Shown one piece after another: positions 8,708 through 16,352 of a stretch of 33,901 nt of DNA. The translations under genes were made by a program, and so were the position numbers. Numbering within the stretch: the first letter of the stretch is position 1; each line of letters begins with the position of its first letter. The notes under the pieces are model-generated. The model was not told the DNA's origin. It saw only the letters and a program-made list of their open reading frames with translations, and did no database searches. Origin of the DNA: a virus; IMG/VR virus record IMGVR_UViG_3300046836_000513, positions 1 to 33,901 of that record. One strand, written 5' to 3'.

Positions 8708-8720
8708 AAAATTGTCCTCG

Positions 8721-9038
8721 TTACGCTGCTACTGGCGTAAAAGTTACCCAAGCGCCGTTTTCTCTAAAATTAAACCTGTCTGTATCGGTGTTATACCAAA
8801 TCGTCCCATTAGGGGCGTTTTGTAATTGGTCACGTCTTGCTTGTGTACCACTTATCACACGAATAATTGCCGTCTCTTGTTTCGTGTCATTAAACCTATC
8901 GTGACTAACAATGTATCCAAGGTTTTCAACCACATTGTTTACCCAGGTTTCCCATGGATCCGTTAATTTATTATTTGTTTTAATAACATCATCATAAATC
9001 GGCGCGTCAGATAAATAAGCTGAAGTTTGTAACACCAT
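8721..9038 (-). CDS. Small tail-tip or needle-position protein
   Basis: This 105-residue protein lies directly after the gp10-like gene (start and stop share a base) and before the ejection proteins, the slot occupied by tail needle gp26 in P22. The N-terminal half is helical (NNKLTDPWETWVNNVVENLG). The C-terminal half, NAPNGTIWYNTDTDRFNFRE followed by NGAWVTF, resembles a small beta domain common at the tips of phage fibres. It lacks the long coiled coil of gp26, so tail-tip protein is the safest description. Confidence 0.62.
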   Translation of the reverse strand: MVLQTSAYLSDAPIYDDVIKTNNKLTDPWETWVNNVVENLGYIVSHDRFNDTKQETAIIRVISGTQARRDQLQNAPNGTIWYNTDTDRFNFRENGAWVTFTPVAA

Positions 9039-10525
9039 TATTGCGGTTCCTTTTCATAATCAATTGCACCGCCTAATATATAAACGGGCACATCATTAAA
9101 TATTTCTATTTTAAATATCGCATCTCGATAAGCACCGAGCCTGTCCCAAATAATTCTAATTAATCTATCACCGGCTCTCCCAAAACTAGAAGTTCCAAAA
9201 CTAAAATATGTAATTCCACCGTCTTCTGACACGCTTAAAAAAATAACCGGATCAACATCCGATGCACTTTGAGGTGGCAATATCGTTGGAGGAAATGAAT
9301 TAAGTCCTTTTGTATTTATTAAACCCACCCCTTTTAACATGTCAATCTGCAACCTGGCATATGTAATTCTTTCATACGTTGGCGCGCTTAATAATCTCAT
9401 AATACGTGTGTGTTTTATTTTCTCGCCGTCATTGTCTAAATATGCTGGGCTTACGTGATAAAGTTTATTTATGTTGTATGCCGTGACATAACTATTGTTC
9501 TCAAAAAATGAATGTGTATTCGAAATGTCTCTCGTTCCATCGAGCGCTGTCATTTCTGACCAAGACTCAGAATTAACATTGTATAAATAAGTGTGATCGT
9601 CTTCTGTAAAATTAATTTGATAAAATATTTGTCCATTCACTTTATAAACAAAACCTGTTGCATCTTCTGGCTTTATAAATGTTTGTATAAATTCATCCAT
9701 TTGTGGTGTACTAATTGGAACAGGCGTTGTTCCTCGCACCATCATAATTGAACCCACACCGTCATTATCACCGGACAAATAAAACATCATCTCAAATCCT
9801 TGAGTAATTGAAGACGTTGCCCTTACGCCGTGTTCTAATAATAAATTGTTGTCGCGCCGAAATGGAAAATCAGAATCTCCAGCATCACCCCAAAGTTCAG
9901 ATTTAGTTTCACCAAAAAAGAACACACGTCGCTTTAATAATTTAACTCCATTTAAAACAGTCGGCCTTGAATTAATTAATGCAAAATCTAAAACAGGCCA
10001 CGTTGTACCATCATTTAATGCGCTAATATGAAATCTGTTTTCAAACGTTAATGCTTTACTTATTAATAAAAAATACCCATCCATCATGTCTACATCGTAC
10101 GGAGAAAACCCTGCTGGTAAGTTAGGCGTTACGTCCGTACTTGTATTTGTTAATGTGTGCCATAAAAAAGCCTTGTCACCATCAACAAATAATATTTGGT
10201 TTTCATTCGCCGCTACACCAACATGTCCTGATGCAGTTAAGAAAAAATTAAGTCCAATAATGCTTACAACTAATGTGCTGTCCATCCGATAAATCGTGTC
10301 ACCAACTACAAAATAAACAAACCCTTTAAATGTAATTGAAGCTCTACCCGCTGCACCTTCGCTAAATGTTGCAATAGAACGTTTCCCAGGTATTGGATGT
10401 AAATATTGTGGTTTTTTACCTTGAGGAAAATTCACCACATAACTATTAATTGTTCGCTCGGCATTTATTTTTGTGACCACATCTTCATGTAATCCACCAA
10501 CAACCGGTAAATCTGCTCTTTGCAT
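9038..10525 (-). CDS. P22 gp10-like packaged-DNA stabilisation / tail hub protein
   Basis: At 495 residues it is close to P22 gp10 (472). It reads as a beta-propeller-like protein, with recurring strand-turn units such as GFVYFVVGDTIYRMD, NQILFVDGDKAFLW, MDGYFLLISK, RVFFFGETKSELW, and EMMFYLSGDNDGVG. The phrase SELWGDAGDSDFPFRR and the HGV-A-SI segment are typical of this family. In P22, gp10 plugs the portal/gp4 assembly and forms the tail hub that keeps DNA inside. It shares a base (TAATG) with both neighbours, as in a tightly coupled head-completion operon. Confidence 0.86.
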   Translation of the reverse strand: MQRADLPVVGGLHEDVVTKINAERTINSYVVNFPQGKKPQYLHPIPGKRSIATFSEGAAGRASITFKGFVYFVVGDTIYRMDSTLVVSIIGLNFFLTASGHVGVAANENQILFVDGDKAFLWHTLTNTSTDVTPNLPAGFSPYDVDMMDGYFLLISKALTFENRFHISALNDGTTWPVLDFALINSRPTVLNGVKLLKRRVFFFGETKSELWGDAGDSDFPFRRDNNLLLEHGVRATSSITQGFEMMFYLSGDNDGVGSIMMVRGTTPVPISTPQMDEFIQTFIKPEDATGFVYKVNGQIFYQINFTEDDHTYLYNVNSESWSEMTALDGTRDISNTHSFFENNSYVTAYNINKLYHVSPAYLDNDGEKIKHTRIMRLLSAPTYERITYARLQIDMLKGVGLINTKGLNSFPPTILPPQSASDVDPVIFLSVSEDGGITYFSFGTSSFGRAGDRLIRIIWDRLGAYRDAIFKIEIFNDVPVYILGGAIDYEKEPQ

Positions 10526-11250
10526 TAAATAATCCCAAAATTATAATAATATCCCCTGAAAAATGGCGTCATTAATATATTGTCTGGATCTATTAATAAA
10601 TTAACTTCCGAGCCGGCTTGGATATGTCGAAGCATCATTTGATATTCATTTTCTTTTACTTCATCCCATTGTGCAGATGGATAATAAGAACGAAGTTCTC
10701 TGGCTAATGAATATCTCAAAAATTTATAATAATCAGGCGGCACTTCATTAATCACCTGATACAGCGATAAGCGATTAAACATAAATTTAGCGCTTATCGT
10801 TGTTACATAAGCAAGTTGTGGCGTTGGATAAAAAGAAAGACGACTATAAAGTTCTTGCTTGTCTAAAAATACTTTATCTGGCATTGCTTGAGACGCTTCA
10901 AAACGCACCGCATTTTGAATGACCGCCCTATCCACAACACGCACAGGATAAATAATAGATTGCTCATTTATTCTTACAAAATCTAATTCTACAATTCGAT
11001 TAAAATTAAAATCTGCTGGGACAATATTTGAAACAATATAGTCTGCCTTACCAGGTGTTAGCGTCACGACAATGTCTTTAATCGTCGGTATCATGACGCC
11101 AATGACTGAAAATGAATCAAGTAAATCATTCAATAAATAAAGTCCCGTATTCACATCCGACGCTGTGGGTATCCTATCGGGAGTTATTGCCCCAATAAGG
11201 AAAAATGCATTATTAATAATGTCATTAACGGTTCTTGAATCTTGAGCCAT
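10525..11250 (-). CDS. P22 gp4-like head-completion / tail accessory protein
   Basis: This 241-residue protein starts with a helix-rich region (VNDIINNAFFLIGAITPDRI then LNDLLDSFSVIGVMIPT) characteristic of portal-adaptor proteins. A central beta portion follows, then a C-terminal helical stretch, PDYYKFLRYSLARELRSYYP, seen in gp4 relatives. P22 gp4 (166 residues) binds under the portal ring and closes the head; this version is longer. The gp4-gp10 order matches P22. Some gp4 family members have a muramidase-like activity; I see no certain active site here. Confidence 0.78.
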   Translation of the reverse strand: MAQDSRTVNDIINNAFFLIGAITPDRIPTASDVNTGLYLLNDLLDSFSVIGVMIPTIKDIVVTLTPGKADYIVSNIVPADFNFNRIVELDFVRINEQSIIYPVRVVDRAVIQNAVRFEASQAMPDKVFLDKQELYSRLSFYPTPQLAYVTTISAKFMFNRLSLYQVINEVPPDYYKFLRYSLARELRSYYPSAQWDEVKENEYQMMLRHIQAGSEVNLLIDPDNILMTPFFRGYYYNFGII

Positions 11251-11709
11251 TTATTTCACCTGTTTTGGCCGTCCACGTTTTCTTTTTACTTCGCTACGTT
11301 GCGACCCTGACCGAACGGTTTGCAATAGATGTTCTTTTCCGGCATCGTTGCAGACGTTGGGGTGATATTGTTCGTGTCTGGGTTTATCCCGCTCACTACT
11401 CGTGTCACATCGGCCGCTTTTTTCTTCATGCTGTTTACCGGTGCTACATGCGTTTTCGCTGGTTTGCCTGGGGCGCCATGCGATAATTGGGTTTGTTTCT
11501 TGCCCATATTTTGTATTGCCATAACTTAATACCTCTTCATTAGGTTGATAGTGTGTTTTGTCATACCAGCCATCTTTTAAAAGCTCACGTGCTTCTCCAA
11601 GATAGCGGGTCTTATAAAGCCCATTGCGATACATCGTATACATTTTATATCCCCCTGAACTAGCCCGTGGGCAGTCCAGGGTATATAAATTAGGTAATAA
11701 AGAACTCAT
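11251..11709 (-). CDS. Small virion-operon protein with basic GRP-type C-terminus
   Basis: This 152-residue protein lies between coat and gp4-like genes. The ATG at 11709 overlaps the coat stop (ATGA), so I prefer it to in-frame ATGs further upstream inside coat. The motif MYRNGLYKTRYLGEARELLK then DGWYD is typical of short phage proteins with an xGWYD turn. The end, KRKRGRPKQVK, is an AT-hook-like basic tail common in such proteins. The middle (residues 70-140) is rich in Cys, His, Arg and Glu and coincides with a local rise in GC to about 49%. The same DNA is also open in another frame (11286-11522). A neck or head-decoration role is possible; the exact function is unknown. Confidence 0.7.
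   Translation of the reverse strand: MSSLLPNLYTLDCPRASSGGYKMYTMYRNGLYKTRYLGEARELLKDGWYDKTHYQPNEEVLSYGNTKYGQETNPIIAWRPRQTSENACSTGKQHEEKSGRCDTSSERDKPRHEQYHPNVCNDAGKEHLLQTVRSGSQRSEVKRKRGRPKQVK
11286..11522 (-). CDS. Candidate overprinted gene inside the 152-residue protein gene
   Basis: A 78-residue frame starts at an ATG with GAGG 8 nt upstream and a stop (TAA) just before it in its own frame, and lies wholly inside the larger gene. The product, MAIQNMGKKQTQLSHGAPGK onward, is basic and Thr/Pro-rich. It has a believable composition (no excess Cys or Arg), unlike the host frame over the same bases. GC is about 49% here against 35-38% elsewhere. It may be a real nested gene or a by-product of the GC-rich stretch; I give it less than even odds. 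Confidence 0.4.
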   Translation of the reverse strand: MAIQNMGKKQTQLSHGAPGKPAKTHVAPVNSMKKKAADVTRVVSGINPDTNNITPTSATMPEKNIYCKPFGQGRNVAK

Positions 11710-12932
11710 AAAGAGTGTACCCGTATACCGTATTGTTGGTGCCATTTCCAACCGCATAGAATGTCTACACGGAGCATGTTCACGTCATTCAATAAGTTAC
11801 CTTGACGTCCTACCCGCAAAGAAATATTTAAGTCTTTGTCAGTAACCACCGAGGTATCCACATTGTTTAATACTTCCATTGGAGGAATAACAATATCAAG
11901 GCCACGGGGCGGATAAGCTAAGTTCACGGTATAAGTAGAACCAGGCGTACCTTCAAGCGTTACAGGCATCGTAGCAACCACAGGGATTGATACGTTGCGA
12001 TAAGGGCTTGCTGGATCAGAAATAATGGCTGGCGAAATCGTCACAGTTGCATTTCCTGCACCATCCGAATTAACTTGGGACTGAACAGTAAATGACATTA
12101 ATCGGCGAGTATCGCGTCTGTCGAGAGGGTTAACACTATTTACAGAATCAAAATAAATAATGTCACCGGCATTATAAACACCCGTTACAGTCGCACCCAA
12201 GCCAGTTAAGTTAACAGTAGTTGCGCCACTTAATGGGGTCGAAGCAACCGTTGCGCCCACTGCGCCAACGCCAACAGTTTGGGTAGGTATAGATTGGTTA
12301 GAAAACACATCAAATACACTCATGTGTCCTAAACGCGATGCAAAAGAAATATCGGTATTTAAAATAGAGTTAAATGCATTTTGGTTTGTATCACGAAGTG
12401 CTGCTGCTTGGAACGGATCCAACGCCAAATACGCATCATTGTTTACTTGAATGGCTAACGACTGCATTTTTGCATACGTTAAATCAAGTACTGAAAATGA
12501 ATTTACTGGGGCTGATGGGTTACCAGAAACGTAATTCAATTGCAGTTTCGCATCTTCCGCAATTGCACTTTCGAACTGTTTACTGATGTTTTGGATAATA
12601 GGACGAACGTATCTTTCGTTAAATGGTCCTGCTCCAGTGTCAACAAACATAGTCAGTTCTTTAGAACTGTATTCGATTTCAGAGTGGAACTGGTGAGCAA
12701 TTGTTAAAGGTTCAGTAGTTTCAATAACAGGCTGGATAACACCGACCCGACCGTCACTTACTAAAAATTGATTTTGTCTACGAATTTGGATCGTGTCACC
12801 TGTTCTGTATGCAGGCAATGGCATGTCGGACTCATAAGTACGTGCGCCAGTTAAAATCAATGAATTGTTAGTGGAAAATTCAGCAAGAAGCGCATTTGCC
12901 ACTAAATTCGTAACAGAAATTTGGTTAGCCAT
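11706..12932 (-). CDS. Major capsid (coat) protein, P22 gp5 family
   Basis: This 408-residue protein is close to P22 coat (430). The N-arm MANQISVTNLVANALLAEF, an early beta segment (PAYRTGDTIQIRRQNQF) and the HKVEYSSKEL-like phrase HSEIEYSSKELTMF are typical. Residues 220-330 form the inserted I-domain (GDIIYFDSVNSVNPLDRRDT, then TVTISPAII). The C-terminal P-domain end has DKDLNISLRVGRQGNLLNDV. It self-assembles with the scaffold into the procapsid. AGGTG lies 5 nt before the ATG. The ribosome site and first base of the ATG are within one arm of an inverted repeat (12932-12979), which may limit translation. The scaffold gene is upstream, as in P22. Confidence 0.93.
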   Translation of the reverse strand: MANQISVTNLVANALLAEFSTNNSLILTGARTYESDMPLPAYRTGDTIQIRRQNQFLVSDGRVGVIQPVIETTEPLTIAHQFHSEIEYSSKELTMFVDTGAGPFNERYVRPIIQNISKQFESAIAEDAKLQLNYVSGNPSAPVNSFSVLDLTYAKMQSLAIQVNNDAYLALDPFQAAALRDTNQNAFNSILNTDISFASRLGHMSVFDVFSNQSIPTQTVGVGAVGATVASTPLSGATTVNLTGLGATVTGVYNAGDIIYFDSVNSVNPLDRRDTRRLMSFTVQSQVNSDGAGNATVTISPAIISDPASPYRNVSIPVVATMPVTLEGTPGSTYTVNLAYPPRGLDIVIPPMEVLNNVDTSVVTDKDLNISLRVGRQGNLLNDVNMLRVDILCGWKWHQQYGIRVHSL

Positions 12933-12979
12933 GGTTCACCTATAATTAATAAATTAATATTAGAATTAAAAGTGAACCA
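12932..12979 (-). promoter_or_regulatory. Inverted repeat covering the coat ribosome-binding site
   Basis: In the scaffold-coat gap, TGGTTCAC (complement of 12972-12979) can pair perfectly over 8 bp with GTGAACCA (complement of 12932-12939). The second arm contains most of the AGGTG ribosome site and the first base of the coat ATG. The 32-nt loop is almost entirely A/T and can form a weak inner stem. On the mRNA this would hide the coat start, a plausible translational operator. Confidence 0.5.
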
Positions 12980-13006
12980 AAAAGCGTAAATGATAATTAA
13001 TGCGTC

Positions 13007-13852
13007 TTATCGACGGCCTTCATAATGCGCTTTACGTTCTGCTTTTAATTCAGCTAGAGTTTTGTGCGCGAAATGTTTAGCAGGCGTCCCTCCCGTAGCT
13101 CCTAATGGAGAAACAGGTGGAGGAGATTTCGTAACATTATTTCTTGAAACCATATCTGCCAGGTGCTTTGCTAATTCTCGCCTCATTTCATATGCCGGCA
13201 GTCGTTGTATGCGATCAACTTCTCTGGGGTTTGCGCCTATAAAATAGGCAAGCTCAGCAGGGTTAGGGAAATATGCAAATTCCCTCGCAATTTCAGGCCT
13301 AAAATTCGCGGTGTTTATCACCTGATCGTAGTCTGAATGCTTTTGTCTTGCTTCATACTGAGAGTCCTCAACATGATCAGCAAGACGATGAATTTCTTCT
13401 TGCGCCAAACGTTGTTGTTGCTCTTTTTCTTGTTGAGCTAACGTTTGCGACAATTGCTGCTGATAACCGTAAATAGCAGCGCCTTCTGGTGTATTTACAT
13501 CGACTTGCATCCCTGTATAGGGGTCTCGATATACACCTTGTTGTTGAAACTGGGGCTGACTTTGCATTTGAGCATTTCTGCTCCGCTCTTGGTCTAACTC
13601 CGCTTTCAACCTTGCTGTTTCACGCTCAAATTTCTTTTGCTCTTTTCCCAATCTTCTCTTAGCATACTCAGGAAGTTCTCCATCCGTATTACTGTCGAGT
13701 GATTTTTCAGGTTCAGTCGGCTTAGTTTCTGGGGCTGCTGCGACAGGCGCAGTTGCATCAGGGACTTGGACTGTTTCTGGGGAAGTTGGCTCAAAAGAAC
13801 TTTGTGCGCTTACATTGGGCGCGTTACTTTTCTCCAAAGATTGTTCTGACAT
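13007..13852 (-). CDS. Scaffolding protein
   Basis: This 281-residue acidic, highly charged, low-complexity protein lies directly upstream of coat. The first 70 residues are Pro/Ala/Glu/Thr-rich and probably disordered. Residues 65-105 and 130-175 are Gln/Glu/Lys-rich coiled coil (KFERETARLKAELDQERSRN; QQEKEQQQRLAQEEIHRL). Residues 180-240 contain FRPEIAREFAYFPN then AYFIGANPREVDRIQRLPAY, a phrase typical of phage scaffolds. The C-terminal basic helical tail (LAELKAERKAHYEGRR) is expected to bind coat. It acts inside the procapsid and leaves on packaging. AAGG lies 8-9 nt before the ATG. Confidence 0.82.
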   Translation of the reverse strand: MSEQSLEKSNAPNVSAQSSFEPTSPETVQVPDATAPVAAAPETKPTEPEKSLDSNTDGELPEYAKRRLGKEQKKFERETARLKAELDQERSRNAQMQSQPQFQQQGVYRDPYTGMQVDVNTPEGAAIYGYQQQLSQTLAQQEKEQQQRLAQEEIHRLADHVEDSQYEARQKHSDYDQVINTANFRPEIAREFAYFPNPAELAYFIGANPREVDRIQRLPAYEMRRELAKHLADMVSRNNVTKSPPPVSPLGATGGTPAKHFAHKTLAELKAERKAHYEGRR

Positions 13853-13952
13853 AAATTTCTACCTTAAGTTTATGGTTGACTCTTAACCCTATGCGTACGG
13901 CAGCATATTAGCCCTATACATTTGAAAGCTGCATATTCGCTTATTACCGATT

Positions 13953-13982
13953 ATGTTATCACGACGATAAATATAATTACAA
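13953..13982 (-). promoter_or_regulatory. Possible promoter for scaffold and coat
   Basis: In the 173-bp gap after portal (13853-14025) the - strand has TTGTAA (13977-13982) and TAACAT (13953-13958) separated by 18 bp, each matching 4 of 6 consensus bases. It would give a leader of about 95 nt before the scaffold ATG. The gap is the longest in the virion module. No hairpin terminator is seen in it. Confidence 0.33.
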
Positions 13983-14025
13983 TAAGATATTTATACTTTT
14001 AGATAATTTTTTTTTAAATTATTGT

Positions 14026-16344
14026 CTAAGAAGAAGATGTAGGATTATTTTCTTGATTATTTTGATTATTGCTCTGAGAATTATCTTCAGGCGTCATAAG
14101 CCCAGTGATATTTTTAATCGCTTCGAAGTGTTGAGAAGAGATTTGTTGGTGCGCAGTTGCTACTTTAGCCATGGTTGTTGCTACATCGCCCTTATATTGA
14201 AGGTTGGCCTTTTCTACTTCGGCCATTGGCTTTAACCGATCAACCTCTATTTGAAGTAAATCTCGCTGATGTTGCAGCGCATTTAATTCAGCTTTCATTT
14301 GGATTTCTTGTTGCTGAACATCTATTTTTTTGCCATCCAGCATGAGCTTAGCTTGCATCATTTGCTGTTGCTGCTGCATCATCTGTTGTTGCATTTGTTG
14401 CTGAGGATTGGGTGGTTGAGGAGGCATCGGCTTCCCTTCCGATTGCGCCAATATATCAGGTGGCACCATTGTTTTCAAGCGGTTGACAAGCTCTACGCTG
14501 TCTTCAATTTCAATGTTCTTACCGATAATGTCAGCAATGACTGGGAAGACAGCCGGGTTAACGCCAACGATTTGCATCAAGATAGACATCGCTGCTTCTT
14601 TTTGTGCAACAAAGTTCGGACCAGGCACGACCATTACATCAAAGTCACCTTTAGTGATGTCGTTAATTACTCCACCAGCTATTTTTTTATTAATTTCTAT
14701 GTCTTTTGGTTTGCCGCTTACATCATGGCCGACCACGGTACGCTGGGTATCATAAATTTTTGGAAGCATCGAGAGGATGGCCTTACCAATTTGTTCTTGG
14801 GCGCGCTTTAAATTATCAAAGAATATTAAATTAGAAGAGTTGCCTATTTTCGCGCGTTCCTTCATCGCCGACCCAGACATATTATTAATTAGCATTTTAT
14901 CGTAGACATTCTCATCCGCACCCATGATGCTTTTTAAATCAGCGCTGGCCTGGATTAAATTATTTGTCAATGATGCTGGAAGTTCTGGAGTAGGCAACCG
15001 AATAGGTGCTTGCTGAGTAATTTTATCAGGATTATAAGGAAGTGCGCCCGCTTGGTTCGCTGGGTTTTTCCAAAACTTTTCAAATCCCGCAATGTTCTCA
15101 GGCGTAACAAGAAATTGCTCACGACGGTTGTTTTTTGCAGCTTGGGCAATATCACTCGCAAGGAAATTTAAAAACCGTTGCGGGTCTTTTGCATACCGCG
15201 TCAATGAAATCATCACTAATTCACCATCAATCGGTATTTCATCACCTAAGCTGATAGCAAAAGGAAATTCCTTACTCGGCCATTCAAATTCTTCTAATAT
15301 ATGCCCGAACACGGCTTTGTAGCACATTATTTTATAGTTTCTAGACTTTCTCCTAGAAACAATTTGTGGCAGCCGAGGAACACCGGCCATTGGTTGCGGC
15401 TCCGCTGGAGAAACCGGTGGTGGCGCTTCTGTTCCCATCATTTGTGGCGTATGTAGTCCTTGGTTCGCTGCTTCTTGATCAGATAAAGTATTTTCAGGTG
15501 GTGGTTGAAGCGTCCCCTCTTCATGCTCTCTTTGCATCTTTTTATAATCTTTCCGAGACATCGTCGTCCCGTCATCTAATTGGTATAAGGTAAAGTTATA
15601 CCATTTCTTTTCATAGTACTCGCAAATAGTAATGCTCTTCTTATCTCCCCAATTAAAATAACGCGTATTATAATTAACTGGGAAAGAAATCGGATACGGG
15701 ACATCTGGATATTTGTTTTCGAAGTCGTCCCTGTCCATTTGGTCGTAAATGCCCATAAAGTTTCCATCAGTCTTGGTTGCGTCCATAGCTAATGGATCCC
15801 AAAATATCCTTTCAGGAAATTTTACTGCTTCAATAATAATATCTTGCTTAAATTCAGTTGGGCTTATATAGTCCGTCCTTAAACGGATTGCCCCCATCCC
15901 TCCACTCACTGCATTAGCAAATGCAGTCTGATAAGCAATTTGCGCCCTCGATTTGTACTCTATTCCTCGAAGAATATCAGCACGTAACGTAATTGCATCT
16001 TGGTTTGTTTTGTCATTTAAACTGCGGACTTCAATACTCGAAGTGTTAAAACGCTGCTCACCAACCAATTTACGATAAAAATCATAAAGTTTATTATAAG
16101 TAAAAATGGGCTTATTTAAATCTTTAAATCCTTGGCGTTCTGGTTGTGACCATTGATCATAAAATAAAAAATAACGGTCGTTTCTGAAGCGGTTAATATT
16201 ATTTTCATTAAACCTAAAATAACGATTAATATTTACGTATATCCGATGCAATACGTCCGTACTTTGTGGATCGGATGACATCGAACCAGCATCAAGCTTG
16301 CCGTTGCGCTTTTTAATAGCGTTATTACTGTCTTGGTAGTCCAC
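14026..16344 (-). CDS. Portal protein, P22 gp1 type
   Basis: At 772 residues it is similar to P22 portal (725). The N-terminal half has the family pattern: RFRNDRYFLFYDQWSQ, FTYNKLYDFYRKLVGEQR, GGMGAIRLRTDY, and PERIFWDPLAMDATKTDG. Central residues near 500 carry GADENVYDKMLINNMSG then the ERAKIGNSS-like helix of the stem. The C-terminal 130 residues (Gln/Met-rich near 650-680, then long charged helices) match the barrel extension of P22 portals. The twelve-subunit ring is the DNA entry and exit pore and docks terminase and gp4. It lies 8 bp downstream of terL. Confidence 0.92.
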   Translation of the reverse strand: MDYQDSNNAIKKRNGKLDAGSMSSDPQSTDVLHRIYVNINRYFRFNENNINRFRNDRYFLFYDQWSQPERQGFKDLNKPIFTYNKLYDFYRKLVGEQRFNTSSIEVRSLNDKTNQDAITLRADILRGIEYKSRAQIAYQTAFANAVSGGMGAIRLRTDYISPTEFKQDIIIEAVKFPERIFWDPLAMDATKTDGNFMGIYDQMDRDDFENKYPDVPYPISFPVNYNTRYFNWGDKKSITICEYYEKKWYNFTLYQLDDGTTMSRKDYKKMQREHEEGTLQPPPENTLSDQEAANQGLHTPQMMGTEAPPPVSPAEPQPMAGVPRLPQIVSRRKSRNYKIMCYKAVFGHILEEFEWPSKEFPFAISLGDEIPIDGELVMISLTRYAKDPQRFLNFLASDIAQAAKNNRREQFLVTPENIAGFEKFWKNPANQAGALPYNPDKITQQAPIRLPTPELPASLTNNLIQASADLKSIMGADENVYDKMLINNMSGSAMKERAKIGNSSNLIFFDNLKRAQEQIGKAILSMLPKIYDTQRTVVGHDVSGKPKDIEINKKIAGGVINDITKGDFDVMVVPGPNFVAQKEAAMSILMQIVGVNPAVFPVIADIIGKNIEIEDSVELVNRLKTMVPPDILAQSEGKPMPPQPPNPQQQMQQQMMQQQQQMMQAKLMLDGKKIDVQQQEIQMKAELNALQHQRDLLQIEVDRLKPMAEVEKANLQYKGDVATTMAKVATAHQQISSQHFEAIKNITGLMTPEDNSQSNNQNNQENNPTSSS

Positions 16345-16352
16345 GGGTATAC

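Noticed and set aside
11235-11529. Open + strand frames opposite the gene between coat and gp4
   Set aside because: Their Cys/Phe/Arg-rich products look like antisense read-through of the GC-rich stretch; only the same-strand nested frame has a ribosome site.
14340-14420. Gln/Met-rich run in the portal as a microsatellite or frameshift site
   Set aside because: The reading frame is intact and such Q-rich helices are usual in the barrel of P22-type portals.
14299-14811. Long + strand frame opposite the portal C-terminus
   Set aside because: The Leu/His-rich product arises from complementing Gln/Met codons of the portal; no start signal.
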